Part shown: positions 32,194 through 39,797 of the stretch, in pieces
How the letters are laid out: every line of letters begins with the position of its first letter
Position numbering within the stretch: position 1 is the first letter of the stretch
From: Anaerolineales bacterium
Lineage (GTDB): Bacteria > Chloroflexota > Anaerolineae > 4572-78 > J111
Direction of reading: 5' to 3'
Assembly: GCA_015075185.1 (NCBI GenBank)
Contig: JABTUW010000002.1
Coordinates: forward strand, 1,364,001-1,428,000
Length of the DNA stretch: 64,000 nucleotides
Translations under genes and position numbers: made by a program
The notes under the pieces: generated by a model
Database searches by the model: none
What the model was told of the DNA's origin: nothing
Seen by the model: the letters and a program-made list of their open reading frames with translations, nothing else

Positions 32194-33235
32194 CAGTGTC
32201 ATCCTCCTTGAGGGGGGCGGAGGCTAGCACCCGCGTGCCGTTCCCCGGTGCAGATTCGAGGGTCAGTATGCCATCAATCATGGCCATCCGTTCCCGCATC
32301 CCCAGCAATCCCAGGCCGCGCGGGGCGAAAGTTGGCCGCACAGCCGGGTTGAAGCCCACGCCATCGTCAACCACTTCCAAACTAATCGTGCCGTTCTCTC
32401 GACGCAGGGAGACGGATACATGCTTTGCTTGGGCGTGTCGGGCGATATTATTCAAAGTTTCTTGTCCAACCCGGTAGAAAACCAATTCGATATCGCGAGG
32501 CAGCCGCTTTTCCAGACCCTCTATCTGAATTTTGGCCTGTACTCCGCTGGCTTGAGTGAACTCGTCAACGCGCCATTCCAGGGCCGCGCCTAAGCCCAGG
32601 TCATCCAGAATCGTCGGGCGCAGGTCCAGGGCCACCCGGCGCACCTCTTCCAACGCCTGGGCGGTCAGCTCACGGAGTTTTTGGATGTTTTGTTGGGCTT
32701 TCTCCGGTTCGCGGGCGCGCTCCAGGAGGCGCAGGTGGACCAGCAGGGAGGTTAGAGCCTGAGCGGCTTCGTCGTGTAGTTCACGGGCCAGCCGCTGGCG
32801 TTCCTCTTCCTGGGCCTGCAAAATCTGGCGGGAGAGCTGCTGCATCTGTTCGGTGTGACGTTCGTGTTTGAGCAACATCCGGTTGAAGGTCTCGGTCAGG
32901 CGGTCGAATTGCTCGTCGCTGACGCTGCCCAAAGTCACCTGGACATCCGTCTGGCCCTGGCGCACCTGATTCACCGCTTCTTGCAGCCGCTCTAACGGTT
33001 CCAGGGCGCGTTTCAGGGTCCAGCGATTGACAAAAAAGCTGATGACTATGCCTGCGATGGCAAAGAAGACGATCAATTCATAGTGGATGTCGGCGGGATA
33101 GCGGCGAACGTGCCAGACGGTAATCACCGTACCGGCCACAGCTCCCAAGCCGACAATGGCCGAATTGGCCAGCAAAATTTTATAGAAAAGTGGAATACGC
33201 AGGAGACGCTGCCGTAGCGACAACTTTGTCTTCAC
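32174..33235 (-). CDS. NarX/DegS-type sensor histidine kinase
   Basis: A 353-residue membrane kinase. Two N-terminal membrane segments (IPLFYKILLANSAIVGLGAV; LIVFFAIAGIVISFFV) are separated by a very short loop, so it probably senses through the membrane or cytoplasm. A HAMP domain (residues ~75-130), the HisKA_3 box RLARELHDEAAQALTSLLVH with the phospho-His, and a HATPase domain (GQETLNNIARHAQAKHV, VVDDGVGFNP, GLGLLGMRERM) follow. The start is a GTG with weak signal. It overlaps its response regulator gene by about 20 bases. Confidence 0.93.
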   Translation of the reverse strand: MKTKLSLRQRLLRIPLFYKILLANSAIVGLGAVAGTVITVWHVRRYPADIHYELIVFFAIAGIVISFFVNRWTLKRALEPLERLQEAVNQVRQGQTDVQVTLGSVSDEQFDRLTETFNRMLLKHERHTEQMQQLSRQILQAQEEERQRLARELHDEAAQALTSLLVHLRLLERAREPEKAQQNIQKLRELTAQALEEVRRVALDLRPTILDDLGLGAALEWRVDEFTQASGVQAKIQIEGLEKRLPRDIELVFYRVGQETLNNIARHAQAKHVSVSLRRENGTISLEVVDDGVGFNPAVRPTFAPRGLGLLGMRERMAMIDGILTLESAPGNGTRVLASAPLKEDDTDGAKSI

Positions 33236-33244
33236 TCGATCATT

Positions 33245-33658
33245 TCACTCAATAATTTCACAACTGCTGGTGATTCTCACTGTCGGCTTGAGGGTGTTAG
33301 TTACCGAGCAATACTTCTCCTCGGAGAGCTGAATCGCGCGGGCCAACTTGTTCGAGTTGACGGCCCCTTTGGCTTTGTAGTGAAGATGAATGCAGGTGAA
33401 ATTGTAAGGTGGCTCCGTTAGTTGTTCACCCCTACAAATTACTTCCAGGTCTTCCAACGGCTCGCGTTGTTTAGCCAGAATGTCAACCACGTCGTAAGTG
33501 GAACATGAAGCGGCGGCAAGGAGTAAGAGGTCAGATGGCTTCAGGCCGGTCCACTCAGGTTGGCGCTGGCGCGACCAGCCGATAGTCAGCGGGCGGCCGT
33601 TGGAGTCGGCCCCGGTCATCAGGGTTGATTCGATCCATTTGATGGTTACAGTGCCCAT
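33245..33658 (-). CDS. OsmC-family protein
   Basis: A 137-residue OsmC/YhfA-like protein with the two reactive cysteines of the fold: LLAAASCSTYDVVDIL and EEKYCSVTNTL. OsmC/Ohr proteins reduce organic hydroperoxides or react with persulfides; this shorter branch is closer to YhfA, whose function is unsettled. AAGGAAA precedes the ATG. It is divergent from the PocR-domain regulator and the superoperon, sharing a 170-base control region with a Crp-like site. Confidence 0.9.
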   Translation of the reverse strand: MGTVTIKWIESTLMTGADSNGRPLTIGWSRQRQPEWTGLKPSDLLLLAAASCSTYDVVDILAKQREPLEDLEVICRGEQLTEPPYNFTCIHLHYKAKGAVNSNKLARAIQLSEEKYCSVTNTLKPTVRITSSCEIIE

Positions 33659-33720
33659 AAAGAGTTTCCTTTTCGGTGAAAATGATGTTCAAGCCTATTA
33701 TGGGTGACGGGATGCTAGAT

Positions 33721-33767
33721 TGATAGTGTCAAGTGTCACCTCTTTATTGTGACAAATATCACTATCA
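33721..33767. promoter_or_regulatory. Nested operator in the OsmC/PocR divergent promoter
   Basis: An outer inverted repeat TGATAGTG (33721-33728) / CACTATCA (33760-33767) encloses TGTCAC-N9-GTGACA (33734-33754). Overlapping this is TGTGACAAATATCACT (33748-33763), nine of ten positions of the Crp consensus and 15 of 16 identical to the site at 11769. Confidence 0.65.
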
Positions 33768-33773
33768 TTATAG

Positions 33774-33787
33774 TATGCTATAGCATA
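33774..33787. promoter_or_regulatory. AT-rich palindrome TATGCTATAGCATA
   Basis: A perfect 14-base palindrome, followed by partial repeats ATATAGCATTATATAGC up to 33805, about 45 bases before the PocR regulator start. Could be that regulator's own operator. Confidence 0.45.
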
Positions 33788-33829
33788 ATATAGCATTATA
33801 TAGCAACTTATAACGGAAAATAGAAGATT

Positions 33830-34591
33830 ATGGACGATTTGTTGACCACCAAAGAATTGCAGGAGTTACTCAAGGTAGATCGGACAACGGTCTACCGCAT
33901 GCTCAAAGATGGGCGCTTGAACGGCATCAAAGTTGGTGAGCAGTGGCGCTTTTCGCGCGAAGGGGTCAACCATCTGCTTTCTGGCTCGCCGCCAGTCGAG
34001 CCTGCACCGGTTTCCCCCGGACCTCTTCCCGGCCATGTCCTGCCTCTCCACTGTGTCCAACGCCTGCAGAATGTCTTCGCTGAAGTGGCCGGTACGGGCG
34101 CAGTGACGACTACCGCTGCCGGCGAGCCTCTAACGGACATGAGCAACTCATGCCGTTTTTGCAATCTAATCCTCTCCAGTGAGTCAGGCCGTCGAGCCTG
34201 TACCGCCTCATGGGCCAAACTCGCCGAACAGCCCGAACAGGCGCCGCGATTTGCCACCTGCCACGCCGGCTTACAGTATGCCCGCGCCCGGATTGAACTC
34301 AACGGCAAGCTTGAAGCGATGTTGATTTCCGGCCAGTTTTACGCGGAAGCCCCATCTCCTGACGAAGAAGCAGCGCGCATTCAACGTCTGGCCGAACGAT
34401 TTGGCCTTGACCCTGAAACTCTGGCCGAAGCCGGGCCAGAAATTCCGGTTCTTGACGAGCTTAAACGAGCCAGGCTGGGCGCATGGCTGCAAAGCGTGGC
34501 CCATACCTTTGAGGAGATTGGCTACGAACGGGCCGAATTGATGGGCCGGCTCCAACGCATTGCGGAGATGAGCACCTTCCAGCCCGCCTGA
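33830..34591 (+). CDS. Excisionase-type HTH regulator with PocR ligand domain
   Basis: A 253-residue regulator. The N-terminal helix-turn-helix is of the MerR-like excisionase type (DLLTTKELQELLKVDRTTVY, RMLKDGRLNGIKVGEQWRFS, residues 1-50). The rest (about 75-240) is a PocR-type sensory domain with a Cys cluster: SCRFCNLILSSESGRRACTAS and a further ATCHAGL, then GKLEAMLISGQFY. PocR domains sense small molecules such as propanediol in enterobacteria; here the Cys group might hold a metal or bind a thiol compound (inference). As first gene before the superoperon it is the likely specific activator. Confidence 0.88.
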   Translation: MDDLLTTKELQELLKVDRTTVYRMLKDGRLNGIKVGEQWRFSREGVNHLLSGSPPVEPAPVSPGPLPGHVLPLHCVQRLQNVFAEVAGTGAVTTTAAGEPLTDMSNSCRFCNLILSSESGRRACTASWAKLAEQPEQAPRFATCHAGLQYARARIELNGKLEAMLISGQFYAEAPSPDEEAARIQRLAERFGLDPETLAEAGPEIPVLDELKRARLGAWLQSVAHTFEEIGYERAELMGRLQRIAEMSTFQPA

Positions 34592-34672
34592 AAATCCGGG
34601 CAAAAAGCCGATAAAGATTTAACTGGTTTACCCTCACCCACGGTTGGGTTTCACTTTAGGAGGAAAACTTTT

Positions 34673-35629
34673 ATGAAGCACGCTGATAAGTGGTTTCTTT
34701 CCGTCATAGTTGGCGGTGCTATTCTGCTCGGGGCTGTGATGATTGTCTCGCCCCAGCCAGCATCGGCCCAGTGTGGCACATCGGCCTCATCCTGCAAAAA
34801 TTGCCACGAAACGCAGGGCAAGCTGCCGGTGGCTAACAACGGCGACTGGCACAAAGCCCATGCTTTCGGCGATTTTTGCGAGTTTTGCCACGCCGGCAAC
34901 GTCCAGGCAACGGGCAAAGAGGAGGCTCATACCGGCATGGCCGCCCCCCTGGGGGATGTCAAGACCAGTTGCCAGGGCTGCCACCCCACCGATTACGATA
35001 AGCTAGCTCAGACTTACGCCTCAACGCTCGGCGTTGATCTAACCGCTGCCAGTGGTGGGACAGGCGGCGACAAGAGCGCCAACCCTCCGGCCAGCAGTGA
35101 TAGCAGTGACTGCGCCTCCGCGGTCAGCGCGCCGTTGGGTGGTGAGGAGATTGACTACAACCTCCTCTACGCCGAGTCAACCGCCGAAGCCCCCTTGGTG
35201 TCAAGCTGGGGGAACGTTATCTTGGTTCTGCTCATCCTGGGAACTGCACTGGCCTTTTTCATCACGGCCTGGAGTTGGGAAAACTGGGGCCAAAAGGTGG
35301 CCGGCTGGATCAACCACAATGTTGCCCCTATTCCCCAAGCGGTCGCTGCCGCAACTGCTCGCGGCGACAGTGGGGCGGCTCTGGTAGGAGACAACGCTAC
35401 CCAGGTGCAGGCACTCCTGGCTCAAAAACCGGAACTGCGCGGCCTGTTACCCAAGCTGATGAACCTGCCGTCCGAAACCCTGGCCGCTCTGGATACCCTT
35501 CTGGCTAACCCGGAACGGGGCAGTGATCTCTTGCAGGCTCTCAGCAAAGTTGACGCCGAAGTCATTACCAGCCTGCGCCAACTTGGAGCCAGGGACTGGG
35601 GGTTGGTAAGAAGCTTGTTCAAGGAGTAG
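34673..35629 (+). CDS. Exported tri-haem cytochrome with membrane anchor
   Basis: A 318-residue protein. A signal peptide (IVGGAILLGAVMIVSPQPASA) is followed by three CXXCH sites: SCKNCHETQG, FCEFCHAGN and SCQGCHPTD (within residues 40-105). A linker and one membrane helix (VILVLLILGTALAFFITAWS, residues ~180-200) lead to a helical cytoplasmic tail of about 110 residues with LLPKLMNLPSETLAALDTLL. The haem domain lies outside and the tail inside, so it may pass electrons to quinone-side partners or anchor others. A strong AGGAGG precedes the ATG. It is the first structural gene of the superoperon. Confidence 0.9.
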   Translation: MKHADKWFLSVIVGGAILLGAVMIVSPQPASAQCGTSASSCKNCHETQGKLPVANNGDWHKAHAFGDFCEFCHAGNVQATGKEEAHTGMAAPLGDVKTSCQGCHPTDYDKLAQTYASTLGVDLTAASGGTGGDKSANPPASSDSSDCASAVSAPLGGEEIDYNLLYAESTAEAPLVSSWGNVILVLLILGTALAFFITAWSWENWGQKVAGWINHNVAPIPQAVAAATARGDSGAALVGDNATQVQALLAQKPELRGLLPKLMNLPSETLAALDTLLANPERGSDLLQALSKVDAEVITSLRQLGARDWGLVRSLFKE

Positions 35630-35682
35630 ACGGGACATATTTTCCCTGTCTACTGTCTACCGACTACCGTCTACTCTTCACA
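35626..35682. repeat. Heptad GTAGACG/CCGTCTA hairpin
   Basis: GTAGACGGGACA, a spacer, then CTGTCTACTGTCTACCGACTACCGTCTACT in 7-base words (CTGTCTA, CTGTCTA, CCGACTA, CCGTCTA). The left arm overlaps the stop codon of the preceding cytochrome gene. Confidence 0.7.
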
Positions 35683-35706
35683 ATGTAATGATCGAGGAGC
35701 AACTTA

Positions 35707-36246
35707 ATGGATACTAAAAGTTTTGTCGGTTGGTTTCGTCAAGTGGAGTGGTCGCCTTATCTGACCGGGGCGATGCTAGGACTGCTGGCTATTTTTACCC
35801 TCCTCTTCACCGGCCTGCTCTTTGGCGCGTCGGGCGCGTTTGAAAATTTGGCCGGTTCCATCATGCAGGTGGTCGCGCCCAGTGTCGCCGAAAATACCTA
35901 CTGGCGCTTTGTGATGACCCCTGGCCTGACCTGGGGCGTGGTCATGGGAGGTGGAATCATCATCGGCGCGTTTATCGCCGCCATAACCTCCGGTGATTTC
36001 AAACTGCGCTGGATTTCCGATGAGCAGTGGGTCCAGGTCTTTGGCTCGGCTCACTGGAAGCGCTGGCTGGCGCTCTTTTTCGGGGCAATCCTGCTGGAAT
36101 ACGGGGCCGGTGTGGCCGGGGGCTGCACCAGCGGTCTGGCCATTTCCGGCGGCGTCCAGTTGGCCCCGGCCGCTTTCATCTTTATGGCCGGAATGTTTAT
36201 CTCCGGCATCATCACTGCCAAAATTCTATACGGAAAGAGGTATTAA
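35707..36246 (+). CDS. YeeE/YedE half-transporter, first half
   Basis: A 179-residue membrane protein of the YeeE/YedE (sulfur transport) family, half the size of the fused TsuA-type thiosulfate transporter. Four to five hydrophobic helices are visible; the conserved motif is GAGVAGGCTSGLAISGG with Cys140, one of the family's pathway cysteines. It has a longer N-terminal cap (residues 1-70) than the simplest members. The second half is encoded three bases downstream, and the two presumably form one transporter for thiosulfate or a similar sulfur anion. GAGGAG precedes the ATG. Confidence 0.92.
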   Translation: MDTKSFVGWFRQVEWSPYLTGAMLGLLAIFTLLFTGLLFGASGAFENLAGSIMQVVAPSVAENTYWRFVMTPGLTWGVVMGGGIIIGAFIAAITSGDFKLRWISDEQWVQVFGSAHWKRWLALFFGAILLEYGAGVAGGCTSGLAISGGVQLAPAAFIFMAGMFISGIITAKILYGKRY

Positions 36247-36249
36247 ACG

Positions 36250-36807
36250 ATGAGTTTCACCGCAGCTTTGATTGTTGGCATCTTTTTTGGCTTCATTCTG
36301 CAAAAGGTCGGTTTTACTCGCTACAGTAAAATTGTCAATGTTTACCGCTTTACCGATCTGAGCGTGCTGAAGTTTATGCTTACTGCCATCGTGGTTGGCT
36401 CGGTGGGGATCTACCTTCTGTACGACCTGGGGCTGGCCAACCTGACCGGCAGCACCCCGACCTATCTGGTCGGCAATTTTGTCGGCGCGTTGATATTTGG
36501 AACGGGTATGGCCCTGGCCGGTTTCTGACCGGGCACCTGCCTGGCCGGTCTTGGCCGGGGTAATCTTGATTATCTGATCCCGGGGATATTGGGTTTTCTG
36601 GTTGGCGCCATCCTTTTCGGGATGACCTATGCCGATGTTTTTCCGATCATTTCTGGTATCGCCAACTATGGGGCAACCTACATGCCTGACATGTTTAATG
36701 TCAATCATTGGCTGCTGATCGCCTTTCTGGCCTTGTTTTCGGGTTATTTGTTCTATATTTTAACCAAAAAGGGCGAGCCACGGCCCGATCACGTGAGCAG
36801 TCATTAA
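36250..36807 (+). CDS. YeeE/YedE half-transporter, second half; predicted selenoprotein (Sec93 at in-frame TGA)
   Basis: Read through one in-frame TGA (36526-36528), this is a continuous 185-residue YeeE/YedE-family membrane protein; stopping there would leave two helpless fragments. Before the TGA it reads TGMALAGF, after it PGTCLAGLGRGNLDYLIPG and on to a normal C-terminus. Family members have Cys in this motif (G-x-CPG), an essential pathway cysteine in the TsuA-type thiosulfate transporter. TGA thus stands exactly where Sec could replace Cys. Directly after it a SECIS-like hairpin matches E. coli fdhF in spacing and key bases (36529-36559). Cys97 lies four residues on. The frame shows no other defect. 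Alternatives are a nonsense mutation or base-call error. The genome must encode SelB and tRNA-Sec for this to hold; neither is in the window. Confidence 0.85.
36529..36559 (+). promoter_or_regulatory. Bacterial-type SECIS hairpin directly after the TGA
   Basis: Counting U of UGA as 1, the stem bases CCUGGCC (15-21) pair with GGCCGGG (28-34) around the loop GGUCUU (22-27). In E. coli fdhF the SelB contacts are a bulged U17 and loop bases G23 and U24, with the loop AGGUCU. Here U17, G23 and U24 all occupy the same positions, and U17 can bulge if C15 and C16 pair with G33 and G32. The 18-base distance from UGA to GGU is identical. Confidence 0.75.
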
Positions 36808-36808
36808 A

Positions 36809-36850
36809 ACGTAAAGCGTAAAGCGTGAAAATTTCACGCATCACGTATCA
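36809..36850. repeat. Heptad CGTAAAG hairpin
   Basis: 7-base words ACGTAAA, GCGTAAA, GCGTGAA followed by their rough complements AATTTCA, CGCATCA, CGTATCA, centred on GCGTGAAAATTTCACGC. Lies between the YeeE pair and the molybdoenzyme gene. Confidence 0.7.
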
Positions 36851-36865
36851 ACCTGGAGTCAACTT

Positions 36866-39103
36866 ATGACAACCAAGAGAAAACCTCACCAGTCCCTTTC
36901 GCGCCGCCAATTCCTCGGCCTGGGAGCGGGAGTGATGGCCGGGACAGCAGCGTTGAGCGGGCTGGATGTCATCAATTTATTACCCGCGGACAATGACACC
37001 CCAGCAGTCCCCCGGACCGACTATTACCCGCCCACCCAGTTCGACCGCGAAGTTTTCACCTTGTGCGAGCAGTGTGTCTGGCGCTGCGGCGTGCGGGCCA
37101 AAGTGAAGGATGGCCGGGTCTACAAGCTGGAGGGCAATGGGTTTCATCCCCACTCGCGGGGCATGCTCTGTCCGCGCGGCCAGGCCGGGATAGCGACCCT
37201 GTACGATCCCGACCGGCTGCAATATCCGCTCATCCGTAAAGGCGGGCGGGGCGAAGGCAAATGGGCCAGGGCCAGTTGGGAGGAGGCGCTCGATTACGTG
37301 GCCGCCCGCATGCTCGAAATCAAGGAGCGCTACGGCCCCGAGGCGATGATCTTCAGCTCGACCCACAACCTGGTGCAGGTCCAGTTTGAGAACCTGCTCA
37401 AGGCGTATGGCTCGCCCAACTACGGCACCCAACGCTCGCTCTGCTTTAACGCCATGATCACGGCCAACCTGCTGACCTTTGGCCTGGAAGAGCCGGGCCG
37501 CGATTACAGCCAGACTCAATACATCATCTACACCGGCCGCAACCTGCTCGACGCTATCTCCAACTCCGAGGCCCAGGATTTGGTGGCTGCTCTGGCTCGC
37601 GGCGCTAAAGTGGTCGTGCTTGACCCGCGCTTTACCAAAACCGCGGCCAAAGCCACCGAGTGGCTGCCGGTCAAACCCGGCACCGACCTTGCCTTTCACC
37701 TGGCCCTCATCCAAACGATCATCGCCGAGGAGTTATACGACAAGGAATTTGTGGACAAGTACACCGTCGGCTTTGACCAGGTTAAAGAAGCAACCCAGGG
37801 CTACACCCCGGAATGGGCCGCCAGCAAGTGCGAAATTCCCGCCGAAACCATCCGCCGCATCGCTCGCGAATTTGCGATGGCCGCGCCTCACGCTTTTGCT
37901 CACCCCAACTGGCGCACCAGCAACTTCATCAATTCCTTCCAGACGGAGCGCGCCATCGCCGTACTCAACGGCCTGGTCGGCAGTTGGGCCAGGCCGGGCA
38001 GTTTGCAGCCGGCGGCGGGTGAAGAAGGCGGGGTGGAACTTGGCTCGATTCCGCAGCCGCCTTATCCCCGCGTCAGCGCCCTGCGGCTGGACGGCGTGCC
38101 CTGGAAGTACCCGCTGGTACCGCTTAAACTGGGCGTCTTCCAGGAGATCCGCGACAATATCCTGACCGGCCAGCCCTACCAGGCCCATGGCTGGTTCATC
38201 GCCCGCCAGAACCCGGTCAACTCCCTGCCGGAACGTCACAAAACTATCGAAGCCTTCGGCAAGTTGGACTTTATTGTCACGATTGATATTAGCCTGAACG
38301 ACACGGCCTGGTTCAGCGATGTGGTCTTGCCTGAAGCCAGCTATTTGGAACGGTACGACCCCCTGGCGGTGGTGGATGGCACAATCTTCCTGCGCCAGCC
38401 GGTGGTCGAGCCAGTCGGCGAGAGTAAATCGGCTTTGTGGATTTACAAAGAACTGGGGACCCGGCTGGGCCTGGGCGATTATTTTCAGTACGCCGACGAA
38501 GAGGATTATCTGCGCCAGCAGCTTGCCCCCCTCGGTATTACTTTGGAAGAATTGAAGGAAAAGGGCTATTACCGCCCGCCGGTTGAGGAAAGTGCTGAGA
38601 AAAAAGAACCCACCTTCAATACCGCGAGCGGCAAAATCGAACTGGCCTCCGAAACCCTGGCTAAAAGCGGTTTCTCGGCGGTGCCGGTCTGGGAAGAGCC
38701 GGCCGCCAACGAGCCGGACAGCTATTACCTGTTGAGCGGCAAGGTGGCCCAGCATACCCAGTTTGCCACCCACAATAACAAGCTGCTGCACGAGCGCGTT
38801 CCCACAAACCCGCTCTGGCTTAACCCTGAACCGGCAGCGAAACTGGGTATCGCCGATGGCGACGAAATCTGGGTTGAGAGCGCCGGGGGCAAAGTCAAAA
38901 CGGTGGCCCATGTGACCGAGAAAATCCGGCCCGACTGCGTCTACATGATCCCTGGCTTTGGCCATGTCAGCAAGGGTTTGACCACTGCCTACGGCCAGGG
39001 AACCAGCGACAGCGATCTGCACCTAACCTTCACCGACCCGGTCAGCGGTTCGCAAGCCCTGTCGCAGACGACGGTCAAGGTAGCAAAAACACAAGCTAGC
39101 TGA
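36866..39103 (+). CDS. Molybdopterin oxidoreductase, PsrA/PhsA-like catalytic subunit (second operon)
   Basis: A 745-residue Mo-bisMGD enzyme with a Tat signal (LSRRQFLGLGAGVMAGTAAL). The N-terminal [4Fe-4S] box is CEQCVWRCG plus SRGMLCPRGQ, and GTQRSLCFNAMI gives a probable Mo-ligating Cys as in polysulfide and thiosulfate reductases. The C-terminal cofactor loop reads TAYGQGTSDSDLHL. It is followed by a four-cluster ferredoxin and an NrfD-type membrane protein, the classic PsrABC order. With a sulfur-anion transporter just upstream, thiosulfate, polysulfide, tetrathionate or sulfite is the likeliest substrate (inference). It is paralogous to the enzyme at 28669 but clearly diverged. The direction of catalysis is not deducible. 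Confidence 0.9.
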   Translation: MTTKRKPHQSLSRRQFLGLGAGVMAGTAALSGLDVINLLPADNDTPAVPRTDYYPPTQFDREVFTLCEQCVWRCGVRAKVKDGRVYKLEGNGFHPHSRGMLCPRGQAGIATLYDPDRLQYPLIRKGGRGEGKWARASWEEALDYVAARMLEIKERYGPEAMIFSSTHNLVQVQFENLLKAYGSPNYGTQRSLCFNAMITANLLTFGLEEPGRDYSQTQYIIYTGRNLLDAISNSEAQDLVAALARGAKVVVLDPRFTKTAAKATEWLPVKPGTDLAFHLALIQTIIAEELYDKEFVDKYTVGFDQVKEATQGYTPEWAASKCEIPAETIRRIAREFAMAAPHAFAHPNWRTSNFINSFQTERAIAVLNGLVGSWARPGSLQPAAGEEGGVELGSIPQPPYPRVSALRLDGVPWKYPLVPLKLGVFQEIRDNILTGQPYQAHGWFIARQNPVNSLPERHKTIEAFGKLDFIVTIDISLNDTAWFSDVVLPEASYLERYDPLAVVDGTIFLRQPVVEPVGESKSALWIYKELGTRLGLGDYFQYADEEDYLRQQLAPLGITLEELKEKGYYRPPVEESAEKKEPTFNTASGKIELASETLAKSGFSAVPVWEEPAANEPDSYYLLSGKVAQHTQFATHNNKLLHERVPTNPLWLNPEPAAKLGIADGDEIWVESAGGKVKTVAHVTEKIRPDCVYMIPGFGHVSKGLTTAYGQGTSDSDLHLTFTDPVSGSQALSQTTVKVAKTQAS

Positions 39104-39141
39104 TAGCAAATAACCATCGGCTAGTATCTTGGAGACGACTT

Positions 39142-39711
39142 ATGAGTGATAACAATCCTGCCCCCCGCCAGCGCCGCTGGGTTTTTGTGATGGAACCGGA
39201 CCGTTGCATCAACTGCGAAGCCTGCATGATCTCCTGCTCGGTTGAGAACGAAGTGCCCCTGGGTATGCACCGGAACTGGATCAATAAAGTGGACCGGGGC
39301 GTCTTCCCTGATCTCAGCAGCGCCTTTCTGCCGGAGAACTGCCACCACTGCGCCAATCCACCCTGCGAGCGGGTCTGCCCCACCGGGGCGACCTACCGCC
39401 GGGAGGACGGGCTGGTGTTGATTGATTACGATATCTGTATCGGCTGCAAGTACTGCATGATGGCCTGCCCTTATGACGCCCGATATGTCAACGAAGAAAA
39501 AGCGGCCGTAGACAAATGCACGTTCTGTGTTCACCGGCTGGACCAGGGCCTGCCGCCCGCTTGTGTCGAGACGTGCATCGGCCAGGCCCGTCACTTCGGC
39601 GACTTGAATGACCCGGAGAGCGAGGTCTCCAAGCTGCTGGCTACCCACGAAACCTACCGGCTGTACGAGGAAGCCGGCTCGGAACCGGCGATTTATTACA
39701 TCCGCAGTTAG
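39142..39711 (+). CDS. Four-cluster ferredoxin subunit (PsrB-like)
   Basis: A 189-residue electron-transfer subunit without membrane anchor. Cysteine groups: CINCEACMISCS, CHHCANPPCERVCP, CIGCKYCMMACP and CTFCVHR with CVETC, for four [4Fe-4S] clusters. It connects the molybdoenzyme with the NrfD-type subunit. Typical PsrB/DmsB phrases are PPCERVCPTGATYRREDGLV and YDARYVNEE. The start at 39142 follows GGAG. Confidence 0.93.
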   Translation: MSDNNPAPRQRRWVFVMEPDRCINCEACMISCSVENEVPLGMHRNWINKVDRGVFPDLSSAFLPENCHHCANPPCERVCPTGATYRREDGLVLIDYDICIGCKYCMMACPYDARYVNEEKAAVDKCTFCVHRLDQGLPPACVETCIGQARHFGDLNDPESEVSKLLATHETYRLYEEAGSEPAIYYIRS

Positions 39712-39715
39712 GGAA

Positions 39716-39783
39716 AGTAGACAGTAAACGGCAGACAGTAGACAGGGTAAGAAGTTCCCCGTCTACTGTCTACCGTCTACTTG
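39716..39783. repeat. Heptad AGTAGAC hairpin
   Basis: 7-base words AGTAGAC, AGTAAAC, GGCAGAC, AGTAGAC, then a spacer, then CCCGTCT, ACTGTCT, ACCGTCT, ACTTGCA. The right arm pairs with the left. Lies between the ferredoxin and NrfD-type genes. Confidence 0.75.
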
Positions 39784-39797
39784 CATAAGGAGTGTCA

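Noticed and set aside
36526..36528. Simple nonsense mutation in the YeeE gene
   Set aside because: Kept as an alternative but not preferred: the TGA is exactly at the functional Cys, the frame after it is intact to a normal end, and a SECIS-like hairpin with all three key bases at the right distance follows.
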